Source: Theileria orientalis strain Shintoku
Lineage: Eukaryota > Apicomplexa > Aconoidasida > Piroplasmida > Theileriidae
Direction of reading: 5' to 3'
Length of the DNA stretch: 64,000 nt
Assembly: GCF_000740895.1 (NCBI RefSeq)
Contig: NC_025260.1
Location: 124,001 to 188,000 of the forward strand
The translations under genes were made by a program, and so were the position numbers. The notes beneath the pieces were generated by a model, which saw only the letters and a program-made list of their open reading frames with translations, ran no database searches and was not told the DNA's origin. Numbering within the stretch: the first letter of the stretch is position 1; each line of letters opens with the position of its first letter. This document shows positions 1 through 9,039 of this stretch, piece after piece.

Positions 1-324
1 TCTCCCATCAGGCTCGTCGCGGCCGACCTCAGGTCAAAGATGGCCCTGGCCATCAACGACTGGGGCTTCAAGCACGTTCACGAGATGCTGGACATAGATA
101 GTGCAGTGCCTAAGATGGATGGTGTACGGTACTTAGATAGATTATTCAGTGGTTGGCGGAACCCGTTCAAGCTTTCGGGCGCGGGCGCTCGCGGCCTTCT
201 GTTCGCGCACTCGTCCTGCCTCAGGCTCCTCCTCAACTCTCATCTGCGGCTGGCTAAGCTGAAGGCGGCCTCCGACGAGAGCGAGGTGCTCTGTCGGCTC
301 CTCGGCGAGCTCGCTCTCGCCTAA
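1..324 (+). CDS. Unidentified protein, 3' end only (truncated by window edge)
   Basis: The reading frame is open from base 1 and ends in TAA at 322-324, so this is the C-terminal 107 codons of a gene that starts outside the window. The visible protein is helical and leucine-rich, with a run around NSHLRLAKLKAASDESE near the end. Bases 100-165 are poorer in GC than the rest and could hide a short in-frame intron, but no boundary can be proved. I do not recognise the family. The stop overlaps the stop of the opposite-strand small gene (321-506). The GC-rich 3' end is typical of genes in this window. Confidence 0.6.
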   Translation, partial: SPIRLVAADLRSKMALAINDWGFKHVHEMLDIDSAVPKMDGVRYLDRLFSGWRNPFKLSGAGARGLLFAHSSCLRLLLNSHLRLAKLKAASDESEVLCRLLGELALA

Positions 325-506
325 TCGGACTTGTCGATGACGTAGACCTTGGACCCGTTGTTCAGTTTTATCTGAACGTACTTTTCCCCCAGGCCCACGT
401 TTGCGCCCTTTTTATAAAACAGTTCCATCGGTGTGTTGTTGAATATGTTACATGCTTTCGCTTTTACCCTGCTCACGGGTCCACACCTTACCCAGGAGAA
501 GTTCAT
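321..506 (-). CDS. Small unknown protein, 61 residues
   Basis: Short reading frame of 61 codons with C- or G-ending codons like its neighbours. It lies downstream of the OPA3-like gene on the same strand (60 bp gap), and its TAG overlaps the TAA of the convergent gene at 322-324. The C-terminal half (GEKYVQIKLNNGSKVYVID) looks like beta strands of a small barrel. The first ATG, at 506, is used. A GTAAGG at the start of the frame could mark a splice donor, but removing an intron there breaks the frame. No family is recognised. It could also be the last exon of a gene whose other exons I missed. Confidence 0.45.
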   Translation of the reverse strand: MNFSWVRCGPVSRVKAKACNIFNNTPMELFYKKGANVGLGEKYVQIKLNNGSKVYVIDKSD

Positions 507-566
507 TTAATGTACTTTAGTTGCTCTGCGTGTTACTTATGTTTACAGTTTCCGTGCTCTTAGGCT

Positions 567-1028
567 TTAAAATCTTCTCTGCTTGCTGTCCGACACCACT
601 GGGAATCTCTCCGACAGCTGTCGTGACACTTCGTTTTTGATGTACTTTTCCAGCTCCTCGTGCCTGGAGTCGATTGTATCCAGCCTTCTTCTCAGGTTAG
701 TTTCCTTTCTGGACTCCTTTATTGCTCCTCTCACGTACTCTGCTGTTATCAGTCCTGCTGCCACTCCGAATATTACGCACTCTCCCAGCAACTCGCTTCC
801 TATGTTGACTGATTTCTCCGGCGAGAGTGTTACTTTGTCGCAATCTGTCACTTCCGAGTTATAGAACCTTCTCGATATGTACCTTTCGAAGGCGAAGCTT
901 TTGTTTCCGAAGTATATACAGATGTTTCTGAATCTTTCGTTATGTGCTGCTCTTCTCTTTAGATAATTTGCAAACGGCTTTGATATCTGTCTGATGAACA
1001 CACATAGAACTTTGTATGCCGGGAACAT
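567..1028 (-). CDS. OPA3-like mitochondrial protein
   Basis: Single exon of 153 codons. The N-terminus begins MFPAYKVLCVFIRQISKPFA, which matches the MFPAxKLxxLxIRQxSKPxA start that defines the OPA3 (optic atrophy 3) family. The conserved ELLGE core follows around residues 78-84, then a hydrophobic stretch (CVIFGVAAGLITAEYVRG) that is the membrane segment, and a charged coiled-coil tail. Length is close to the usual 150-180 residues. OPA3 proteins sit in the mitochondrial membrane and affect its shape and lipid metabolism; the biochemical activity is not settled. The gene lies 137 bp downstream of the GTPase gene on the same strand. Confidence 0.88.
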   Translation of the reverse strand: MFPAYKVLCVFIRQISKPFANYLKRRAAHNERFRNICIYFGNKSFAFERYISRRFYNSEVTDCDKVTLSPEKSVNIGSELLGECVIFGVAAGLITAEYVRGAIKESRKETNLRRRLDTIDSRHEELEKYIKNEVSRQLSERFPVVSDSKQRRF

Positions 1029-1165
1029 TATATTCTGTGGACCCTTTGAGGGATATTCTATGATTCAGCTCATGGGGCATCAGATTCCTTTATCATACTG
1101 TTCCTCAGCTTCAGTATACTTTTTATTCTTCCCCTGTGTTTGTTTTAAATCATATCTACTCGTTC

Positions 1166-3253
1166 TCACCTTCTGTTTATGAAATTCGGCTTATCTATCC
1201 TCCTGGGTGGACTGCTTATCATTGCGGGTCTCCTGTTTTCTTTTTATGATTCGGAAGGCTCACCTCAAAAAGTTTATTCCTTTCGGTATGCGTATTTCTA
1301 TTATCTTGGGGCCCGTTCCGTTGAACGAGAACCATCCCAGCCCACAGATCACAAACTCGTCCAGAGCTCCCGTTCCATTGCAATTTACCGTTACTCTGAA
1401 CACATTTTATTTTTTACGCGGCTACCTGTACTTCGAAAACGGCGTTAGCTTCTTGTAGTCTTCCTTTGAGTGCGGCGGGTACAGCTTGTATCCCACTTGG
1501 TAGTTCATTATATCCTCGCTTGCCACGCTCCTGTTTACTGTTGAAATACTTGTTTTTTACCTGCAGACTTTCATTGTCACTCCGTTGCCGAAGTAGCACT
1601 GTATTGTGCAGCTGGAGCCTTCCACGTGGTCTATTCTTGCCACCCCTCCTATCAGCAGCGACTTCCCCTCCTCCAGCTTAATACACGCTGGGTTTATCGT
1701 TTTTGTCATTGATATTGACAGCAAGTCCACTGGCTTATACAGTAGTGACGGGAGCTGCGATATTATTGGTATTCCCGGTGTATCTACGAGCTTAAAGCCT
1801 TTTGGCAGCCCGAATTCTATAAACTCCAGGGTCGTTCCTGGGATTGCTGACCTCGTTGCTCCGCCCACGCTTCGTCTCAAATTCAGAGTGCCAACGTGCC
1901 TAAGGTCATTTTGCTTTCGTTTTCCAATGCGTGCCTACTTGTAGTGGATGTAGTCCAAAAATCTGTCCACGAATGTTGATTTTCCTACGTTTGTCGCTCC
2001 CACCACGTATATGTTCCTGGGCTCTCCCGCCTTCAAATATTCTTTAAGCCTTGCCTCAAGTTGATCAAATCCAACTCCTTCAAAGGTTTGTTGCTGTCTA
2101 CACCTACCCTTTGAACTTGAAACTGGTATCACATTAAAGCTTTTCGAGTTCCCTATGTGCCTCACCACTGACCTCAGCCACGACTTAATCCTGCTTGCCT
2201 TTAATTTTTCATTTAACTAACTCTGACGCTTCGCACCCCTTCGGTAGCACGTCTAACTTATTCGCTATCCAAATTACCTACAACGCTATGATTCATACTT
2301 TACTAACGTCCAATGCTCTGTTCCTTAGTGCTATATAAAGCTCAGGGATCACTGACACTTCTACGTTTGTCAAGTCAACAATGAACAGTATTAGGCTGTC
2401 ATTTTTAATTCTTGTTGCCATATTGCTAATTATTTCCGACGTTGACGATATTTTCAATGAATTTTTAACCGTGGTTGCTTCCGATTCCTCCTGCGTTATC
2501 AATACTGGGAACTTCTTCAAATTGTTTACTCCTGATATCACTCTCTTGATTGAGTCTCTTTTCAAATTTTCTGATTCCAGCAGCTCCTTTGTCAGCGTTT
2601 CACGTTGAGATTCCACTTCGCTTTGAGAGTCCAGTCTCTTGTAATACTAAAAATTAGTTAGGTGTGTTTAATTCCTCACTTGGAGTTTATAGCATCTTTT
2701 ACACACTACTCTTCTCTTTTTTATTCCAAATCGTCCCGATTCAGACTATCGATTCAATGTGTGTGTAACTTAACATACCCGGTTTACTTCCACGCCTTCC
2801 GGAGCAGCTTCCACTTCAATTCCTCTAATGCTTGGCAGCTTAGAGTTCCCTCTAGCTATGCAATCAATGACTCAACTCATTTTCTGACGTACCTCCTGAT
2901 TCGTTCAATACATTGGAATCCACGTAGCCTGGCTTATTTGGGTCCGAAACCTGGAAATGTGCTCCGCATCCTATGCATCTCTTTGGCAAACTTATATCCT
3001 TCTGTAATTTGGTTCTATTTCAGTTTAATTGACTAACGTAGAACGGGTCTGATGAGATTCCTGGCACGAAGAACTCTTTCGACTCCGGGAGTCCAAAGTC
3101 ATTCAGGGTACTGTTGGATTCCCTTATTTTAGCTGCTGTGGCTGTGCCAAGTGCTCTAATTCCCTGGGAAATTGCGATTTTGTCCAGAGGTCCTCCTTGG
3201 AACCCTTGGATTCTACACAGACCTGCTCTGGCGCACTTAAGTATATTATACAT
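1166..3253 (-). CDS. Circularly permuted GTPase, YqeH/NOA1 type (organellar ribosome assembly)
   Basis: Multi-exon gene from ATG at 3253 to TGA at 1166-1168. After an N-terminal leader, the second exon carries the YqeH zinc motif (KRCIGCGAHFQ...PGYV). The GTPase motifs then come in permuted order: G4 (WIANKLD, across a 21-nt intron at 2278-2298), G5 (PVSSSKG), G1 (VVGATNVGKST), G3 (VDTPG). The last exons (about 1180-1470) encode the C-terminal domain, with VICGLGWFS and RIPKGINFLRRP. NOA1/YqeH proteins assist assembly of the bacterial-type small ribosomal subunit, so mitochondrial or apicoplast location is expected; the leader does not decide which. Introns include ones of 19, 21 and about 30 nt. 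Family certain; exon ends fairly sure. Confidence 0.87.
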
Positions 3254-3313
3254 TGTTTACTTAACCAAATTAGCTTAAATGTACAGAAATTATTTTTTTT
3301 TTTACTTTACTTT

Positions 3314-5156
3314 TTATGATCTAAAATTTCTGACCATGTTTTCCAATGCTTCTGGGTCACACTCGAGAAGCTCCACATTGCAACTACGCTTTGCTGATTT
3401 GCGGCCGACTTACTTGTAAAACTGCTTTATTGAATCCACCAGTGCCATTTCGTTCGCTGTTATCAGGTTTATTGACATTCCCTTCAGTCCGAAACGTCCC
3501 GTCCTTCCGATGCGGTGTAGGTATGTTTCCTGCGCGTCCCTTTCTAAGTTTCTAGCTTACCATGGCCACTGCCTTCATCTCTACGTTCTTCGCTCCTGAG
3601 TACTCCAAGGGCAGCTCGTAGTTGATCACCAGAGTTACCTGAGGCACGTCGATTCCTCTCGCAAGCACGTCCGTGCATATCAGCACTTTCGTTTCTCCGT
3701 CCTTGAACTCCTTCATGATTTTATCTCTGATTTCTGGCGTCATTGAATTTGGCCCTGCGTTCGGTCCCAGTGTTCCGCATAGCAGCGATACTGCGTGCCT
3801 ACGTGTTTGTTATCTTCTATCTTCCTACCCTTGGTCTCTCATTTTTTGCGACAGCTTAAATGCTGACTCTCTCGAGTTGACGAAAATCACTGACTGTCCC
3901 ACTATCATGCTCGAGTATATTTCCGAGAGTTTGTTGAACTTGTCTTCTTCGTCTTTGCAGAGCATGTACCTCTGGTCTATGCAGTCCAGCGTCAGCTGCT
4001 CTCTCTTCACCTGAGCGGAACGTCAGTCAGCGGCATTCCTCTTAAACATACCTGTATCATGTGCGCTGACGGTGCTATTCTCGTTGCGAACTTGTAAACG
4101 TCGTCTGAGAACGTTGCTGAGAAGAGTACTATCTGTACTGGACCTTTGAGCATGTGTCTGATCTGCATCACTTGCGTTCCCATGTTGTTTTGCTGATTTA
4201 TCAGCTCATCTGCCTCGTCCAACACTAGCATTCCCACGTTCTACTCAATTGTCATTCTAATCAATCATACCATAGTGTTTATAATCTTCTTTTTTAGGAA
4301 ATCCATTGTTTTCCCTGGCGTTCCCACGTACAGGTGATACTTGTCGCTCTCCTCGACTAAATTCCTTATTTATTATCCGTTACTTACATCTTTGGCACTG
4401 CGGCACTCCCAGAAATGTTTTAACTTGTGTGAACTGTCCTAGCTTCTGTATTACTTGAACGTTTTGCGTCGCCAGTTCACGTGTTGGACACAGGCAGAAT
4501 GCCTACATTTTCTTATTTGTTTCAGTTTCCTACCTGTACTGACGGGAGGTTCACATTTACTTTTGACAGCATTGCCAGTGCAAATGTTGCTGTTTTTCCT
4601 GATCCGTTCTTCGACTGAGCTATCAAATTTGTTCTAAACTTGCGTTAATATCTCACTTAAATACCCGGAGTTTAGTATCAGCGGCAGTGCGCACTGCTGT
4701 ATTTTTGATGGTCTTGTGAATCCCATGTTCTGGACTCCCTTAAGCAACTCTTGTGATAGTGCCAGGTGCGTCCATGGCATATCTGGGTTTTCGTTAAACT
4801 GAACTCCGTCCACCACCAGAGTGTCACTATCCGTTTATTGTCATATTTGAGCTCAACAACTTACGCTATTTCGTCGAGCATCAAGTGTTTTGGTGCTATA
4901 AAGCTACTGGATGGCCCCGAACCTAAAATTTTGTTTATTCACCAGTTTTTATGTTTGTTTTCATACCAAAGTTCAGGTTCAGATTCATTTGCCTCTCGCT
5001 ATGCATATGTCCCAATCCTTGTGTATTCATACCGGTAGCAAATTGACTATTACTGGTTGAACTATCAAAAAGATGCATATCTTGGGCATATATTTGCCTC
5101 AACTCGGCATTATCTTCTCTTGCCAAGAATTGTTTAAATATTGAATCGCTATCCAT
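3314..5156 (-). CDS. DBP5: DEAD-box RNA helicase DBP5/DDX19 (mRNA export)
   Basis: Spliced gene, ATG at 5156, TAA at 3314-3316. Motifs in order: Q motif ([11 protein letters not shown]), motif I (SKNGSGKT, near 4595), motif II (VLDEADE), motif III (SAT in LFSATFSD), motif IV region (VIFVNSRES), motif V ([12 protein letters not shown]), motif VI ([10 protein letters not shown], near 3500). The sequence before the Q motif ([17 protein letters not shown]) and the spacing match DBP5/DDX19 rather than eIF4A. DBP5 acts at the cytoplasmic face of the nuclear pore, stripping export factors from mRNA with Gle1. All catalytic residues are present. At least six introns; the first coding exon (to about 4940) is AT-rich and low in complexity. 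Confidence 0.9.
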
Positions 5157-6022
5157 GTTTCAAAATATCAAAAATAATTAAATATTTAATATAACTACAT
5201 TAAAAACGGAAAAAAACGTTTAAATAAATCGATAAGCGTTTTTACCTTGTTTTTGATAGGGCAGGCATCAATATATGGTATACATTAATATCACTTGATA
5301 AATATTATATATTTGTTTAAATAAGCCTTAGTATATATATATAAACATGAAAATAAATTTTCCATGGATTATTTATGAAAAATAGGTCTATTTTCACTTA
5401 ACAGTTCTAATTTGAATAAAACAACTAATTTTAGTATATTTGTTCCATTTCATTCATTATCGTTGTTATATTTTTTATTTGATTATATTTATTAGTGATA
5501 TAAAGGTAGTTTACACGACAAATCGATTTAAACATGTTCAAAAAGCTTTGGTTCAAATCTATAAATTCATACTTTTAAATCCTGGACTTAAACCCACTAT
5601 TAATACACTGAAACGAAATATTGTACATATTTTACTCGTGATTCCTACGACAATTTATATTTATGTGCTACACATTCCCGGGAATCTATAAATTATGTAC
5701 ACACTTAGGGATAAAATTTTAATGTCTCCTGACTTCCATCTACTAACACAACTGTAGTACATCAAACATGCTGTTTTTCAACGGTGTCTGCCAATTAATT
5801 GTCGACAGCGGCCGCAAGCATCGAAATTTTAAAAAAAAATTCCTCGCTGTACCCAACGGATCCCCATCTATAATAAACAAGCCAAAACATTGCATTCATC
5901 ACTTTATATTTTTATAGAAATCAATTCACTTTGTACATTAAACTATTCTACACCAATATACTTCCACTAAGCATCCAATTTTGCGTTAAATATATCAAAA
6001 ATCCATTTATTTTCAAGCAAAG
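5157..6022. promoter_or_regulatory. Divergent intergenic region between DBP5 and the Cys-rich gene
   Basis: 866 bp, strongly AT-rich, flanked by two genes transcribed away from it, so it must hold both promoters. I see no gene. A GC-rich patch at 5801-5816 (adjoining GTCGAC and GCGGCCGC) and a short one at 5850-5870 stand out from the AT background. They could be regulatory sites. Confidence 0.45.
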
Positions 6023-6538
6023 ATGAAGATCACGGCCCAAATTATCTTTTTCCTTTTCACCATCTTCGCAGGACTTTCACCCGTCAGCGCCAGTGGCAGC
6101 TGTAGCGAAGACTACCTATATGCGCTAGGTATGAAATTCGAGAGCGAGGAAGTGACCAAGGCAAAAAGCTTCAGAACCTCGTCCCTCTTCACCCAAGTGG
6201 CAACAGAGTTGGTATTTAAAATGGGAGCAACCCCGGAAAACTACAGGGAGAGTCTCATCCGCAAACTCGTTGATGCTGGACTCTACAATGGAGAGCAGGA
6301 CTGTGTCGAGTGCTTCAGCAACAGTATTAGGTGCGTGATCAAGAGCTGCAAGGCAATGTGCTTCCCAGACCCATGCAAAAAAGCATGTCTCAAGTGCGTG
6401 GACAAGAACTGCAAGAGTGACCTTTTAGAATGTGTTGGACAAAGCGATGTTGTGAACCCGTGTGTATGGGCCAAGGAATTTGAAAAGTACAAGTCTTCCT
6501 CAAAGGGCAACCTCGGCGGAGCCTCAGGCTCACACTAG
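6023..6538 (+). CDS. Secreted cysteine-rich protein, 171 residues
   Basis: Single exon. A classical signal peptide (hydrophobic core IIFFLFTIFAGL) with likely cleavage after PVSA (residue 23). The mature protein holds 12 cysteines, ten of them packed into residues about 92-140 in CxxC, CxxxC and CxxxxC spacings (CVECF, CVIKSCKAMCF, CKKACLKCVDKNC), which implies a disulfide-bonded domain. There is no GPI signal or membrane segment, and the tail is Gly/Ser-rich. The function is unknown; a secreted or surface-exposed parasite protein is an inference from the leader and cysteines. The mammalian-like signal peptide without a basic transit region argues against the apicoplast. Confidence 0.8.
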   Translation: MKITAQIIFFLFTIFAGLSPVSASGSCSEDYLYALGMKFESEEVTKAKSFRTSSLFTQVATELVFKMGATPENYRESLIRKLVDAGLYNGEQDCVECFSNSIRCVIKSCKAMCFPDPCKKACLKCVDKNCKSDLLECVGQSDVVNPCVWAKEFEKYKSSSKGNLGGASGSH

Positions 6539-6669
6539 ACTAAGCTATAGTCACGAGCCCATAGTCATAGGTCGAAAGAGAATGGTTAATTGGAGGATAG
6601 ATTGGAGAGTTAATCGCATTGCAGTGTCTCTAGTGCAAGTACAACATTTTAATCAATTGTTCAACGCGC

Positions 6670-7495
6670 TCATTTTCTCAGATTTATCCTTTTGGCAAAT
6701 TTGTCGAACTTGTCCTCTAATAATGCACGCTTATCTGAATCAAAGTTGTGAAAGGGGAGAACGAACCCTCAAGGCACAGTGTGCAGTTGAAAAGGTTGAC
6801 GGCTCCTCCGGCACACAGCAGGATCGATAGGACGAGCTGAAGAGCGATGAACTGGCTTATTCACAGTCATTTGTATTTCTATGCTATCATGTAAACTCAC
6901 CGGGCCGAGCTTAAAGAAAGTTAGCCTGAATAATGTGTTTATGAGCCAAAAAGCAGTCCATGTATATGTTATGAACCAAAAGTACTTCACTTGCGTGTTA
7001 TTTAGAAAAACTTCCTCCTGTTTATTTATTTAATTTCTTAGTTGGTAAGGGCCGTGGAAGCAGCAATTTACCTTGATCCGCCTCTTCAAAAGGTGGTACG
7101 ACCCGTTATCGCATATGTCAAAGTACCAGGACACCCCTACCAGGTTTCTATAAAATTATTTGCTGATCGTGAATCTAACACTGAAGTATAGTTCTTCACG
7201 ACCAAAAGGTCCACCAGCGCCAGGGTTAAAGTGATACAAAAGGTCATTATGAGGTCTGGAGATACACCAGTAAAAATTCCCATGATGGAGGGGAATCCGT
7301 AGTACCTAATTACATTATATTGAGTGACAATTTTTATACTCACGTGGCCACTATTATGGACTTAAAAATAACATGTAGTACGCATGATAACGGGTGTGTA
7401 AGCAGCTGGAGCTTCGAGACCACGCTACTGTAAAACTCTGAAGTGTCAGCCCTGGTTATATTTTCATTTAGTTTTCCCACTGGAATTGTGTCCAT
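6670..7495 (-). CDS. TVP23/FAM18-like Golgi membrane protein
   Basis: Spliced gene, ATG at 7495 (MDTIPVGKLNEN), TGA at 6670-6672. The first exon ends in a hydrophobic stretch continuing into YYGFPSIMGIFTG. It is followed by a second membrane segment, then LVVKN and RNLVGVSWYFDI, which match the VVKNVTGRLLVGLRWW signature of TVP23. Two further segments follow (YFWFITYTWTAFWLINTLF and FIALQLVLSILLCAGGAVN). Total is near 200 residues with four membrane helices, as in the family. TVP23 acts in vesicle traffic at the late Golgi. One junction (around 7140-7190) does not resolve to a perfect GT-AG pair in frame by eye. Alternative: a more distant four-helix Golgi protein. Confidence 0.72.
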
Positions 7496-7659
7496 TAAAC
7501 TTCAATTGATTGGTTCCCATTCTTAGATCATACGATTAGCACCATTGGTACCATAATAGATCCACAGTAACGTCGATTTGACTCCACTAACTCTTTTTTA
7601 TTTAATATTTTGCAGTAGTTATTAATGTAAGATGTGGATTCCTTGATATTTTTATACAC

Positions 7660-8551
7660 ATGTATGTTGTTGCTACACTGAGGGCCATTCTTTGCCTCGT
7701 TTTCGTAAATGTAGTGATTTGTGTTCGTTTTGAGTCTAAATTTGACTCCAAAGATGGGTGTAAACTTAAATTTTGCAGCAATTCTTTATTTTTTGTAAAT
7801 TGCCTGAAAAATTTATCGCAACTTGGCGGCGCTTGTTGCCGTCTTAAGTACAACGGCAAAACTGCCTTTTATCGCTCGAGGGCCCCTTTAAACTCGTCTG
7901 AACATGACGATAAGGGCTCGGACGGTGACTTGGACAGGATTCTCATTGGCCTTGAGAACCCTCAGGACATCAGGGGCCCTTACATCTCTCCCGACGGCAT
8001 GGTCGTCAATAAAAAGAAGATGCTCTACTCCACCGGTGAACTGTGCCACGTGGACGACTTCTTTGAGGGCAAGTTCCGCGTGGAGTGGACCGTCAGGGGC
8101 GTCAAGGAGGTTTGGCGCGTTTTTGTCACTTTTTTTCAGAAGCTTCAGTACCGCTACAGGGACACTCACACTCTGCCCCTTAGCACCAGCCGCTTCACCC
8201 TCGCTGGCATCAAGGGTTTCGTTCTCAGACTATGGCTTGACGGCCACAGGGGATCTGAAAAGGGGTTAGTTTTGCCTCTCATTTCGTTTTAATACTTAGG
8301 CACATTGCCATGAGTCTCGTTCAGCAGGAGCACTGGTCCTCTCTCGACTCTCCCATTTGCTTATTTGCTGGCAAGGTTGTCAGGGGTCCCTTTTTCTACC
8401 GTTCCCCCGACTACTTTAAGGTACTTTCTTCTCCCTCACCTCCCTTTAGGCTGCCAAGTCTCTTTGTCGGCTTGAGGACGTTCTTGAGAACAACACCATC
8501 AGGCTCGGCGTCATGATTGCGACTCGTGACGACTCCAACGTTAATTCCTAG
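7660..8551 (+). CDS. Secretory-leader protein of unknown function
   Basis: Three exons: 7660 to about 8263, about 8299 to 8419, and about 8450 to 8551 (TAG). The N-terminus is a signal peptide (LRAILCLVFVNVVICVRF), followed by a lysine/serine-rich stretch compatible with an apicoplast transit peptide. The body is an alpha/beta domain (FFEGKFRVEWTVRGVKE; FTLAGIKGFVLRLWLDGHRG; HIAMSLVQQEHWSSLD). The pattern of a 'G-hydrophobic-L-hydrophobic-L-x-G' strand followed by a hydrophobic strand ending in W loosely recalls MATH/TRAF-like beta sandwiches, but this is weak and I do not claim it. Both introns keep frame. Confidence 0.65.
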
Positions 8552-9039
8552 TCGATTTTAATGTTTTACCTCCTTACTTTACTTGCTTTACACTCACATT
8601 CATGTCTATTCATATACCCATATATGTTAACTTATATATTTGTATATACACATACATACCTATACACATATGTATACATATACCCCTATCCCTATACCCT
8701 CATGTATATACATATGCTTGTTATTATGGGTAAACACTTATATGCACACCATTCCGTATCTATTTATAGATCAAGTCACAGTGTGCGCTAGTGTACACAT
8801 ACACATTCCTTTGTCCCCTATACGTATTAGTTTCCGTTTTCACCCATCCCTGTCTGCACGTACATCTATCGGCAAATGTGTAGATCTATTAGCAAATGTG
8901 TACATCTATCCCTAAATGTGTAGATCTATAACTATCTGAACGCACATCCATAAGTAAAAGTGTACATCTATCGGTACATATTAGTTTCAGCTCCGCGGAC
9001 TTTACTGTGCCGCCTCCTCATCCCTTAATCCATCCCTCG
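8552..9039. other. Intergenic region between convergent genes, low-complexity DNA
   Basis: 488 bp between two convergent genes. It holds a simple-sequence stretch rich in tata/cata/tacac (8600-8720) and the 20-bp repeat listed separately. No coding sequence or RNA gene is seen. Termination and polyadenylation signals of both neighbours must lie here. Confidence 0.5.
8864..8930. repeat. 20-bp tandem repeat, about 3.3 copies
   Basis: Three consecutive 20-base units (8864-8883, 8884-8903, 8904-8923), followed by the start of a fourth. The consensus is atctatnnnyaaatgtgtas. A degenerate further copy appears near 8945-8975 (aaaagtgtacatctatcgg). Confidence 0.8.

Noticed and set aside
5440..5691. 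83-codon + strand frame in the DBP5 upstream spacer
   Set aside because: AT-rich, Ile/Tyr/Phe-rich composition expected of random AT-rich DNA; no splice or family support.
8904..8915. Telomere-like ccctaaa in the 20-bp repeat
   Set aside because: Only one copy occurs and it varies between repeat units, so it is not an interstitial telomere or telomerase template.
8864..8930. CRISPR-like direct repeats
   Set aside because: The units are contiguous with no spacers, in a eukaryotic nuclear context.
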